Both the position numbers and the translations under genes were made by a program. Positions 1 through 5,670 of a stretch of 7,864 bases of DNA are shown one piece after another (the stretch's first letter is position 1; every line of letters begins with the position of its first letter). The stretch lies in contig DMTJ01000600.1 in the NCBI GenBank assembly GCA_003477185.1, forward strand, positions 1 through 7,864, in the 5' to 3' direction. Origin of the DNA: Lentisphaeria bacterium (GTDB taxonomy: Bacteria; Verrucomicrobiota; Lentisphaeria; JABSQK01; UBA12247). The notes beneath the pieces were generated by a model, which saw only the letters and a program-made list of their open reading frames with translations, had not been told where the DNA came from and made no database searches.

Positions 1-745
1 GAGCACGCCATTTTGGCGTCAGTCCGTCGGATATCGCCTCGAGCAGATCGAGATTAGTGACGTTAGCGACAGCGCCTTCAGTGCGGAGTTCGCAAAAGAC
101 GAGGAAGATTCCGAGTTAGTCAGTGCTCTGAGCATGGGATTTGTCCGTGATCATCGCAACAAGGCGGTGATGCCTTCAAGTGGTTCCCGAATCAATATCA
201 ATGGTGAGTTTCAGGCGGAGGCGCTTGGCAGCTATTCGACTCTCTACAAGCTGAAGCTTGGTGGCGAGAAGTATTGGCCAGTATTCAAGCGCAGTATCTT
301 CAAACTCTCTGCCGAGATGAGCCAAGTTGAGAAGGTCGAGGGCGCAGAGCCCAGCATCTTCGATCGGCTGTTCGCCGGTGGTGCCCATACCATTCGTGGC
401 TTCGAAGAACGCAGCGTAGGGCCGACGGACCGCGATGTAAACGCAACCGCGGCCGACCATCATGACGAGCCGGTCGGTGGCCGCTCTCGCTTCCTGACCA
501 CTGCTGAGTTGAATACGCCGCTTTACTCGGAGCAGCTTTACGGTGCAGTCTTTGTCGATGCGGGTAACGTCTGGATGGACAGCTGGGAATTTGGTGACAT
601 GAACGTCGGCGCCGGTGTTGGCTTGCGCTTGTTCGTGAAGCAACTCGGGGCAGTCAGCGTCGACTACGGTTGGCCTATCAATCGCGCCTGGGACCACCTT
701 GAGGACGAGGGCCGGTTGCATTTCAACTTGGGATACAACTTCTAG
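1..745 (+). CDS. bamA: BamA/Omp85 outer-membrane assembly protein, C-terminal barrel (5' partial)
   Basis: The frame is open from the window edge (codons start at base 2) to a TAG at 743-745, giving about 247 residues of a protein that must begin upstream. It is the C-terminal half of an Omp85-type 16-strand barrel, which in the BamA family folds and inserts other beta-barrel proteins into the outer membrane. Visible hallmarks are the conserved loop-6 motif IRGFE (Arg codon at 395-397) followed by SVGP, the strand pattern TAELNTPLY then GAVFVDAGNVW, and a terminal beta-signal ending LHFNLGYNF with the required C-terminal Phe. The POTRA domains lie outside the window, so BamA cannot be separated with certainty from TamA-like paralogues. 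The VDAGNVW and YGWPINR segments favour BamA. Downstream, only 19 bp separate the stop from the GFA relic. Confidence 0.9.
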   Translation, partial: STPFWRQSVGYRLEQIEISDVSDSAFSAEFAKDEEDSELVSALSMGFVRDHRNKAVMPSSGSRININGEFQAEALGSYSTLYKLKLGGEKYWPVFKRSIFKLSAEMSQVEKVEGAEPSIFDRLFAGGAHTIRGFEERSVGPTDRDVNATAADHHDEPVGGRSRFLTTAELNTPLYSEQLYGAVFVDAGNVWMDSWEFGDMNVGAGVGLRLFVKQLGAVSVDYGWPINRAWDHLEDEGRLHFNLGYNF

Positions 746-764
746 TCGCCGTCCCCACTGCCCC

Positions 765-1150
765 ATGCTATCTCGCGGCGGCTGCCACTGCGGCAAAGTT
801 CACGTCAAGTGCGACGCACCGGAGCGGTTGCCTGTTGTCATCTGCAACCGTTCAATATGCTGGTTCCTCTCCTTTTTGCATGTGATCGTTCCGCATGATG
901 CATTTCGGCTTTTGCAGGGCGGTGGCATGCTCGGGACATATCGCTTTGGCACTGCTACTGCGCCCAGCATCGCTTCTGCCGAGTTTTTGGCGTTAAGTCC
1001 TTTTACGTTCCTCGTTCCCACCCTGACGGTTTCTGTGTGAATGCACGTTGCCTGCAGAATGTCGAACCAGCCACGTGTATCTATTCTGGGTTTGATGGCG
1101 AGAACTGGGAAGCCGCAATAGATTCTCTTGCTGCAAGTCGACTCGCTTGA
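765..1150 (+). pseudogene. GFA/CENP-V family zinc protein, frameshifted relic
   Basis: From the ATG at 765 the frame reads RGGCHCGKV, CNRSIC, FLHVIVPHDAFRLLQGG and TYRFGTATA. This is the succession seen in GFA-domain proteins, the family of glutathione-dependent formaldehyde-activating enzyme and many uncharacterised zinc proteins. Near 958-963 one base appears to be missing. The family pattern resumes in the next frame (starting at 962) as AQHRFCRVFGVKSFYVPRSHPDG, VNARCL and FDGENWEAAI, and ends at TGA 1148-1150, giving a total of about 128 codons, normal for the family. Besides the frameshift, two zinc ligands are gone: the family CNCSxC is CNRSIC here, and CxxCG is CRVFG. Each could come from one base change (TGT to CGT, TGT to TTT). 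No Shine-Dalgarno precedes the ATG. Multiple lesions point to genuine decay and not a sequencing error. Enzymatic specificity cannot be stated. Confidence 0.82.
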
Positions 1151-1168
1151 TTGCCGCTAACCCAACCC

Positions 1169-1211
1169 ACGAAAGGTCTGCTACGAAAGGTTTGCTATGA
1201 AAGTATTTGCT
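1169..1211 (+). repeat. Three tandem 14-15-nt repeats spanning an RBS and start codon
   Basis: Two 14-nt units differ at one base (ACGAAAGGTCTGCT at 1169-1182 and ACGAAAGGTTTGCT at 1183-1196). They are followed directly by a diverged third unit, ATGAAAGTATTTGCT (1197-1211), whose first three bases are the start codon of the SLBB gene. Each upstream unit carries an AAAGG. The second copy places it 6 nt before the ATG as the functional Shine-Dalgarno. The array therefore looks like duplication of the ribosome-binding and start region, with ATG replaced by ACG in the upstream copies. Confidence 0.85.
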
Positions 1212-1853
1212 GGATATTTTACTGTTCTGTTGCTGCTGCTTATGAGTGGAAGCTCCTGCCGCACGCGGTCTCACCAGATTTCTCATCGGGCCCAGGACAT
1301 GCTCGAAGTCACTGTGCTGGGAGCTGTCAACTCTCCAGGTGCACATCAACTCCCCGATGAATTCTACACGTCTATCGAAGAAGTCGTCGACTTGGCTGGA
1401 GGCCTGGCACCCGAAGCGGACACCCGCCAGATTAAGCTTGCGCGAGATGCAGCTGGGGGTGCCACCGTGCGTATCCTGACTATGGACTCACCGGGCAGCA
1501 TCCGCTCCGGCGACGTTCTCACGATTGCCCGGGTCATGCCTGGACACGCCCGAATCTGGGTCTGCGGCGAGGCCGTCGCGGCAGGGCGAGAAGTCATGCA
1601 CTTTCGCCATACCCAACGTCCGCCTACCATTGAGACATTGGTCCAGCGTGGGGGATTTACCAGCAGAGCAAATCCTTACGCTGCGCACATCCTGCGCAAT
1701 GTCGATGGCACACAGACATTCGTCCCTGTCTCGGGGAATGCCCGGCTGGGGCTCAAGGACGGGGATATCGTAGTCGTTCCCGCGCTTGCAGGCGGACTAG
1801 ACGCAGAGTCCAACCTGGAGGGGCACTTGTTGCCGTCAGATACGGGGCTGTGA
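1197..1853 (+). CDS. Probable SLBB-domain lipoprotein (polysaccharide-export type)
   Basis: A 218-residue protein starts at an ATG 6 nt after AAAGG. Residues 1-21 are a signal sequence (positively charged MK, hydrophobic VLLLLLM) ending at Cys21. The GSSC context is a weak lipobox, so lipidation is likely but not certain. Two consecutive SLBB (beta-grasp, soluble-ligand-binding) modules follow. The first spans about residues 37-110, with VTVLGAVNSPGAHQL, DLAGGL and IRSGDVLTIAR. The second spans about 118-195, with IWVCGEAVAAG, LVQRGG and LKDGDIVVVP. SLBB repeats are known from Wza-like outer-membrane polysaccharide export proteins. The Wza-type Poly_export N-terminal domain is not visible, so this is a short SLBB-only relative whose exact partner is unknown. 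No glycosyltransferase or Wzc-like kinase gene is in the window. The C-terminal 20 residues look unstructured. Confidence 0.8.
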   Translation: MKVFAGYFTVLLLLLMSGSSCRTRSHQISHRAQDMLEVTVLGAVNSPGAHQLPDEFYTSIEEVVDLAGGLAPEADTRQIKLARDAAGGATVRILTMDSPGSIRSGDVLTIARVMPGHARIWVCGEAVAAGREVMHFRHTQRPPTIETLVQRGGFTSRANPYAAHILRNVDGTQTFVPVSGNARLGLKDGDIVVVPALAGGLDAESNLEGHLLPSDTGL

Positions 1854-1947
1854 AAAGCCCGGTTGCGATCCATTCAGGCATATGCGGGCTCGGGGCGGGG
1901 CCGAAAAAGTCCTGCACCACAAAGTCCAGCAACACGAGCGAGGCAAC

Positions 1948-2109
1948 CTAGATCACGAACGCGATCAACTTCGCCACGTTGTGGTGAATCGTCGCCATCA
2001 TAGCGCTATGGTCTTCGTACGCAGTTTGGGCTGCAAGGAAGATGTAGGCTAAGCGGCGGACGCTATCGACAAACAGGTCATGCTCTGACGTCTGCTCGTT
2101 ATCATACAT
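1948..2109 (-). CDS. Small uncharacterised protein (53 aa), possibly truncated by an amber codon
   Basis: I do not recognise this protein. The start at 2109 is chosen because AGGAGAG lies 5 nt upstream and a good promoter lies further up. A longer in-frame start at 2175 would sit inside that promoter. The product begins MYDNEQTSEHDLF, continues through a probable helix (VDSVRRLAYIFLAAQTAYEDHS), and ends in the hydrophobic run VAKLIAFVI before TAG (1950-1948). The same frame stays open beyond the TAG to 1753, reading VASLVLLDFVVQDFF. A single membrane helix therefore seems to be cut by the amber codon, which suggests a recently truncated gene. The alternative is that 53 residues is the full product and the downstream frame is chance. 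The extended frame would overlap the 3' end of the convergent SLBB gene by about 100 bp, which argues partly against it. Confidence 0.42.
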   Translation of the reverse strand: MYDNEQTSEHDLFVDSVRRLAYIFLAAQTAYEDHSAMMATIHHNVAKLIAFVI

Positions 2110-2114
2110 GAACT

Positions 2115-2121
2115 CTCTCCT
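2115..2121 (-). promoter_or_regulatory. Shine-Dalgarno AGGAGAG for the 53-aa gene
   Basis: On the minus strand AGGAGAG is followed by AGTTC and then ATG. The 5-nt gap (7 nt from the GGAG core) is in the optimal range. This site decides the start codon at 2109 over the in-frame ATG at 2175, which has no purine-rich sequence before it. Confidence 0.6.
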
Positions 2122-2157
2122 GGCTCCGTGGTAGACCCGTGCGATCGCCTTGCTGAG

Positions 2158-2186
2158 ATTAAATTGGCTCTTCATATTGGTGTGAA
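2158..2186 (-). promoter_or_regulatory. Sigma70-like promoter, minus strand
   Basis: The minus strand has TTCACA at 2186-2181 (5 of 6 to TTGACA), a 17-bp spacer, and TTTAAT at 2163-2158 (5 of 6 to TATAAT). Transcription would begin near 2151, giving a leader of about 40 nt up to the Shine-Dalgarno and ATG at 2109. The agreement of promoter, leader, RBS and start is what supports the small gene here. It assumes a standard housekeeping sigma factor. Confidence 0.55.
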
Positions 2187-2750
2187 GGCTGGCGCGAGCC
2201 GACAGCTCTTGTCGGCAAGAAGATTGCCGGTGACCATACCTTGGTCCTTGATCCGCCAGTAGCTGGCTGGCCCCAACCGCTAACGATCGCCTTGGCTGAG
2301 GACTTCGCAGGAAAGGGCGGCTACATCCCCGTGGATGTGGTACGCCTTATTGGCTAGCAGGATTGGACCGCTGATGGCAATAACGGCTGGGGCCTGGTGC
2401 AGCTCTCGAAGACGGAGCGCACCTATGTATGGCAGGAGACTATTGACGCTACCGGCCTCGCTGTGCTCGAGCTAGACTACCGGTTCCGCGCAGAGACCGT
2501 CTGCCCCGGCGATGAGCTGCTCGTAGAGTACCGCACTGCCAACGGCTGGGAGACGGCACGCACCCACGCCTATGACTATGCCCTCGTGGCTGGCCAGACC
2601 TACTCCGGGCGCGTCGTCTTTCGCGCCGGTGAACACGACCTCACCGACAGCTTTCGCCTGCGTTTCCGCTGCACGGGGCAGACCACAGGCAAGCTGGTTG
2701 GGCTTGATGACCTATGGCTGCGCTCGCGCCAGGCAGTGCTCAGTCAATGA
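2163..2750 (+). pseudogene. Fragment of a secreted beta-sandwich (jelly-roll/MAM-like) protein, amber-interrupted
   Basis: The frame from 2163 to TGA 2748-2750 is open except for TAG at 2355-2357. Before the stop it reads LTIALAEDFAGKGGYIP. After it, QDWTADGNNGWGLV begins a beta-rich module with alternating hydrophobics: LAVLELDYRFRAE, DELLVEYRTANGWETA, YSGRVVFRAGEHDL, FRLRFRCTG and LVGLDDLWLRS. The DF...DW...GW opening and the VGLDDLW ending are typical of lectin-like or MAM-like sandwich domains appended to secreted bacterial proteins. I cannot assign a named family. No signal peptide, credible RBS or start exists: the first possible start after the amber is a GTG at 2397, with no Shine-Dalgarno, in the middle of the domain. 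I therefore read it as the remnant of a larger gene, with the pre-amber part less certain than the post-amber part. Confidence 0.5.
2198..2216. repeat. 7-bp perfect hairpin upstream of the minus-strand promoter
   Basis: GCCGACA and TGTCGGC are separated by a 5-nt loop (GCTCT). The hairpin lies 11 bp upstream of the minus-strand -35 box and is not followed by a T-run on either strand. It is therefore not a canonical terminator. It could be an operator half-site pair or chance. Confidence 0.4.
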
Positions 2751-2756
2751 TGGTTT

Positions 2757-2887
2757 GAATATCCAACAGCCAACAAATTTCCAATGTCCAAGTCCGGGAG
2801 CACGTACTCAACGGTCTTCATGTGGTAATTGGAAATTGCCTGACGGCCGTCTCGCAAGCTCGGCTCCCTGTTGGCTGTTGGATATTC
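2757..2887. repeat. 131-bp element with perfect 19-bp terminal inverted repeats; possible bidirectional terminator
   Basis: GAATATCCAACAGCCAACA (2757-2775) is the exact reverse complement of 2869-2887. Immediately inside it, AATTTCCAAT (2776-2785) pairs with ATTGGAAATT (2828-2837). The interior also contains the 10-bp palindrome GACGGCCGTC (2842-2851). The left side shows heptamer-like CCAAnnn units at 2763-2776 and 2781-2794. The element begins 6 bp after the TGA of the upstream fragment and ends one base short of the stop codon of the convergent GH109 gene. It could fold into a branched RNA on either strand and act as a terminator between convergent transcripts. It could equally be a non-autonomous MITE or REP-like intergenic repeat. 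No clear target-site duplication is visible. Confidence 0.75.
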
Positions 2888-4330
2888 TCATCCAATGATC
2901 CCCAGCGGAGCCGTCGTCTTCCAATTTCCGCCGGTGAAGTCCGGGAAGTCCTGCGGCATGCCGTCTTCGGCCACTGATTTTCGCGATAGCGGCGTCACGG
3001 CCGACCAGAGGCACCCTTCGTATAAGTTCTGATCGAGGGGCTGGCCGGTGCGGATGCATTCGATGACGCGGAAGTTCATGATGGCATCCATGCCGCCATG
3101 CCCTCCCAGTTTCCTGGCCATTGCGCCCACCCGGGTATAGAGCGGGTGCTCGTAGGCCGCATAAAAGGCCGCCAGGTTATTATGCCAGTGATGGGAATTG
3201 GTATGGTTCTTCTTGCCAGCTAGCGCGCTGAACAGGGCCTCTGGCAGTCCGTCGCCCTTTCCGTAGTCCAGGGCAATGCGATTAGGGAAGCCTGCCGCCG
3301 TTCCTTTCGTGCCTTGGATAAGATTGAGGCGTGAATAGGGCCGTGGGCTGCTCTCGTCCCACTGCACCATGATCGTCCGGCCCAGCATGGTCTTGATGAC
3401 CGAGGTGTTCATATCGCCACCTGCGGAGAAGTTGATCTGGTTTACCGGGCTATCGGCTTTCAGGTGCTTCTTCGCATAGAGTTCATGATTCCTTGCGGGA
3501 GAAGAAAAGGACACCAGGCGGCGAAAATTATCCTCAGTGCGCGCGATATTCATGTACTGCGCAACCGGTCCCAGGCCATGAGTCGGATAGAGGTTGCCGT
3601 TTTCTTGGGCCCAGTGAGCGGTGCGCCAACTGCCGGTGCCGCGGCCGCGCTCCACGTGACGCATCTGGCCTCGCAGGTCGTGAATGTAGGCAGCTTCGCC
3701 ATGCAATAGCTCGCCCAATACCCCTTGGCGGCACAGGTTCAGATAGAGCAGTTCCTCGCGCCCGTAATTCACATTCTCCAGCATCATGCAATGCTTCTGC
3801 GTCCGTTCGGCAGTCTCGATCAGTTTCCAGGACTCTTCGAGTGAAGTGGTGAGGGGGACTTCAGAGCAGACATGGGCCCCGGCTTTCATCGCATCGATGC
3901 ACATGGCTGCGTGGGTTGCCCACGGAGTGACTACGTACACCAAGTCCGGCTTGGTCTCGGCCAGCATCGTCTTGTAGATGTCTGGATCGCCGCTGTAGAG
4001 CTTGACGCCTAGATGACGTTCGCCCTTTCCTTGCCGCAGGACCCTGGCTTTGGCCTTTTCGGTGAGATCAGGGTAGAGGTCGCAGAGACCGACAATCTCG
4101 GTGCCCTCAAACGACGATAGGTGATTCTGGTGGGTGCCGCTTCTGCTGCCGCAGCCAATGATCGCGATCTTGATCAGATCCAGCTTAGGCGCAATAAACC
4201 CGCCCAGATACGTGGCGGAATTTGAGGGGAGCGGAAGAGCCGCGGCCCCCAATTGCGCCACGGCCAGTCCTGTGCCAACGCCGCCGATCGTCTTTAGAAA
4301 GTCGCGTCTGGAACGCTTCGTTCCGCTCAT
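2888..4330 (-). CDS. Tat-exported GH109-type glycosidase (Gfo/Idh/MocA fold)
   Basis: This 480-residue protein starts at the ATG with AAGGAGG 5 nt upstream; an in-frame ATG 48 nt earlier lacks any RBS. Residues 7-13 (SRRDFLK) are a textbook twin-arginine motif, followed by a hydrophobic stretch to about residue 35. The protein is therefore exported folded, consistent with a tightly bound dinucleotide. Residues 53-65 (IKIAIIGCGSRSG) form the NAD-binding Rossmann start. EVPL (157-160) sits where Gfo/Idh enzymes have EKP. The block NGNLYPTHGLGP (244-255), with His251 and Tyr248, and the ENVNYGREE block (185-193) match GH109. Characterised GH109 members are alpha-N-acetylgalactosaminidases that use NAD+ as a catalytic cofactor. 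Length fits the family. Many Gfo/Idh relatives in such bacteria resemble GH109 without tested activity, so substrate is inferred. It is divergent from the ParB-like gene. Confidence 0.85.
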   Translation of the reverse strand: MSGTKRSRRDFLKTIGGVGTGLAVAQLGAAALPLPSNSATYLGGFIAPKLDLIKIAIIGCGSRSGTHQNHLSSFEGTEIVGLCDLYPDLTEKAKARVLRQGKGERHLGVKLYSGDPDIYKTMLAETKPDLVYVVTPWATHAAMCIDAMKAGAHVCSEVPLTTSLEESWKLIETAERTQKHCMMLENVNYGREELLYLNLCRQGVLGELLHGEAAYIHDLRGQMRHVERGRGTGSWRTAHWAQENGNLYPTHGLGPVAQYMNIARTEDNFRRLVSFSSPARNHELYAKKHLKADSPVNQINFSAGGDMNTSVIKTMLGRTIMVQWDESSPRPYSRLNLIQGTKGTAAGFPNRIALDYGKGDGLPEALFSALAGKKNHTNSHHWHNNLAAFYAAYEHPLYTRVGAMARKLGGHGGMDAIMNFRVIECIRTGQPLDQNLYEGCLWSAVTPLSRKSVAEDGMPQDFPDFTGGNWKTTAPLGIIG

Positions 4331-4335
4331 GGAAC

Positions 4336-4342
4336 CCTCCTT
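4336..4342 (-). promoter_or_regulatory. Shine-Dalgarno AAGGAGG for the GH109-type gene
   Basis: A perfect anti-16S complement, AAGGAGG, stands 5 nt before the ATG at 4330. It fixes the start immediately ahead of the Tat signal and rules out the in-frame ATG at 4378. Confidence 0.8.
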
Positions 4343-4438
4343 GGGGCCGTGGGATTCGTTTCTGCAATGTTTTCGCATACACTACAACATGGGGGGGACT
4401 TGTAACAGGCGTTTCTCGTGCCTGCTGAGTTTTAAAGG

Positions 4439-4464
4439 ATCGACTCGATTCGACTCGAGTCGAT
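4439..4464. promoter_or_regulatory. Palindrome/direct-repeat cluster, candidate operator
   Basis: ATCGACTCGA (4439-4448) is the reverse complement of TCGAGTCGAT (4455-4464), with a 6-bp spacer. Overlapping it, TCGACTCGAGTCGA (4450-4463) is a perfect 14-bp palindrome, and CGACTCGA recurs at 4441 and 4451, 10 bp apart (one helical turn). The cluster sits in the 283-bp region between the divergent GH109 and ParB-like genes, about 110 bp from the former and 150 bp from the latter. No family-specific operator consensus is recognised. Binding by a dimeric regulator, or by the ParB-like protein itself, is inference. Confidence 0.5.
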
Positions 4465-4613
4465 TTCCTCCAGTCCTTCTGCGAGACACCGCCCCGAGGC
4501 CAACTTTCCAGCGCCAGTGACTGAGTCGTCCTGTCCCTTGCGCGCGAGGCAGAATACAGTATCCTCCTGTCTCTTTCCCTTTCGCTAAGCCGTAAGTCTC
4601 GTGGAGTTATTCG

Positions 4614-5510
4614 TTGGAAACCATTCCTTTGTCCGCAATCCAGGTAAACAGTGCGTATCTTCGCGTTGACACCGATGTATCCACCCTAATCGAGAGCATC
4701 AAACAGATTGGGCTGATTCACCCGCTAACGATCAACCAAGCGAATGAATTGATCGCGGGTGGTCGCCGCTACTCTGCCTTACGCGCCCTTGAGGTCAGCG
4801 AGGTGCCCATCCATCGCATCAGCCAGGAAAATCCGCTTGAGCAAGAGCTGATCTCGATTGATGAGAATCTCATCCGCCAACCATTGAGCAAGATCGAGCT
4901 GGAGAGCTGCCTCAGCCGTGGACGGGAGATCTTTGAGCTGTTGAACCCGGAGGCGCCCAAGATGGAGATTGAAGCGCGCGAGTTGAGTCCTGCCGAAAAG
5001 AAGGCAGAGAAGCAGCTGGAAGAACAGGATCGCACGTCGTTTGCCGCCGTGACCGCGGAGAAGACCGGCCTCTCAAAAGCGGCGATCAAGACCGCGATCA
5101 AGCGTGAGGACCTGTCTGCGGACAGCGTCAAGGCGGCGCGCAGCGAGGGCAGCCTCAACGCCAGCCAGGCCAACGAGCTGATTCGCTTGGACAAGGGCCT
5201 GCAGGAGGAGATACTCCCGTATGTCGAGGACGCGACGCCTAAGGAAGTGCGCACATTGGTGGATCGGGTCAAGCGGGATGGGCTGGAGAGCGCCATTGCT
5301 GTGACGGCAAACGTTGAGCGCGTTCCCAAGGAGCTCACCCATGTCCGCACTACCGCCAAGACCATGACCCGGAGTTTGAAGAAAGTCCTCAAAGACGAGA
5401 TCGACTATCACGGTCCGCAGCGCAATCAGATTAGGGAAGAGCTAAAAGACCTCAAGCAGGTCATCGCCGACGTGCTTGCCGCCCTTCCGCTGGAAGACCC
5501 CGAGGGCTGA
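4614..5510 (+). CDS. Stand-alone ParB-like DNA-binding protein
   Basis: A 298-residue protein starts at TTG 4614. GGAG lies 7 nt upstream and an in-frame TAA at 4593-4595 leaves no alternative upstream start. The ParB N-terminal CTP-binding domain covers about residues 1-95: LIESIKQIGLIHPLTI (25-40), the GERR-type box GGRRYSALRA (49-58) and ENLIRQPLSKIE (84-95). Next come a charged insert (GREIFELLNPEAP to about residue 140) and a helix-turn-helix-like stretch, FAAVTAEKTGLSKAAIK (143-159). The C-terminal third is helical, with a possible coiled coil at 268-290. The arrangement resembles phage- or plasmid-borne ParB-domain proteins with an extended linker more than chromosomal Spo0J. No ParA gene and no parS-like site are present. 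Its job here may be transcriptional regulation or a leftover from a mobile element. It is convergent with the GH95 gene. Confidence 0.83.
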   Translation: METIPLSAIQVNSAYLRVDTDVSTLIESIKQIGLIHPLTINQANELIAGGRRYSALRALEVSEVPIHRISQENPLEQELISIDENLIRQPLSKIELESCLSRGREIFELLNPEAPKMEIEARELSPAEKKAEKQLEEQDRTSFAAVTAEKTGLSKAAIKTAIKREDLSADSVKAARSEGSLNASQANELIRLDKGLQEEILPYVEDATPKEVRTLVDRVKRDGLESAIAVTANVERVPKELTHVRTTAKTMTRSLKKVLKDEIDYHGPQRNQIREELKDLKQVIADVLAALPLEDPEG

Positions 5511-5670
5511 CGAATTGCGGGAGGGGATAGCAGTGACTCGGTCGGCCCGCGAGTGGATTCACCACGGATGCACGGAGACTGGGAGGAGAGGTTCGCCCAG
5601 ATCCAAGCGTGGCGAGAAGTTGGCGGGCGGCGTCCTTGAGCCCTCCTTGTTCGGTCGCTCGGTCGTTGGC
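5511..5670. other. Intergenic region between convergent ParB-like and GH95 genes
   Basis: These 160 bp contain no convincing gene. I see no stem followed by a T-run for either transcript. A tandem CGGTCG-CT-CGGTCG lies near 5652-5666. The phrase TTCACCACGGATGCACGGAG near 5560-5579 resembles the intergenic repeat remnants frequent in verrucomicrobial-type genomes. That resemblance is from memory, not from a search. Confidence 0.35.

Noticed and set aside
176..796. A 206-codon minus-strand frame opposite bamA.
   Set aside because: It is a shadow of the Omp85 barrel; the plus strand carries IRGFE and the terminal beta-signal.
1948..2357. Two in-frame TAG codons in neighbouring frames suggested amber recoding (for example pyrrolysine).
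   Set aside because: TAG is used as a true terminator by bamA (after its C-terminal Phe beta-signal) and by the GH95 gene. No pyl genes are visible, and the neighbouring GFA relic is decayed by a frameshift. Pseudogenisation explains the pattern.
2397..2750. Calling this an intact 117-aa gene from the GTG start.
   Set aside because: There is no Shine-Dalgarno, no signal peptide, and the domain's opening (QDWTADGNNGW) lies upstream of the GTG in the same frame.
4557..4571. ACAG-N7-CTGT near the ParB-like gene, considered as a LexA-type box.
   Set aside because: The orientation and spacing do not match the CTGT-N8-ACAG consensus, and there is no supporting SOS gene.
4769..5392. A 207-codon minus-strand frame opposite the ParB-like gene.
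   Set aside because: Its Ser/Arg/Leu-rich product is the antisense shadow of an Ala/Glu/Lys-rich gene. It has no family motifs, and the sense frame has clear ParB boxes.
4331..5670. parS-like sites around the ParB-like gene.
   Set aside because: I found nothing resembling TGTTTCACGTGAAACA; the palindrome at 4450-4463 is a different sequence.
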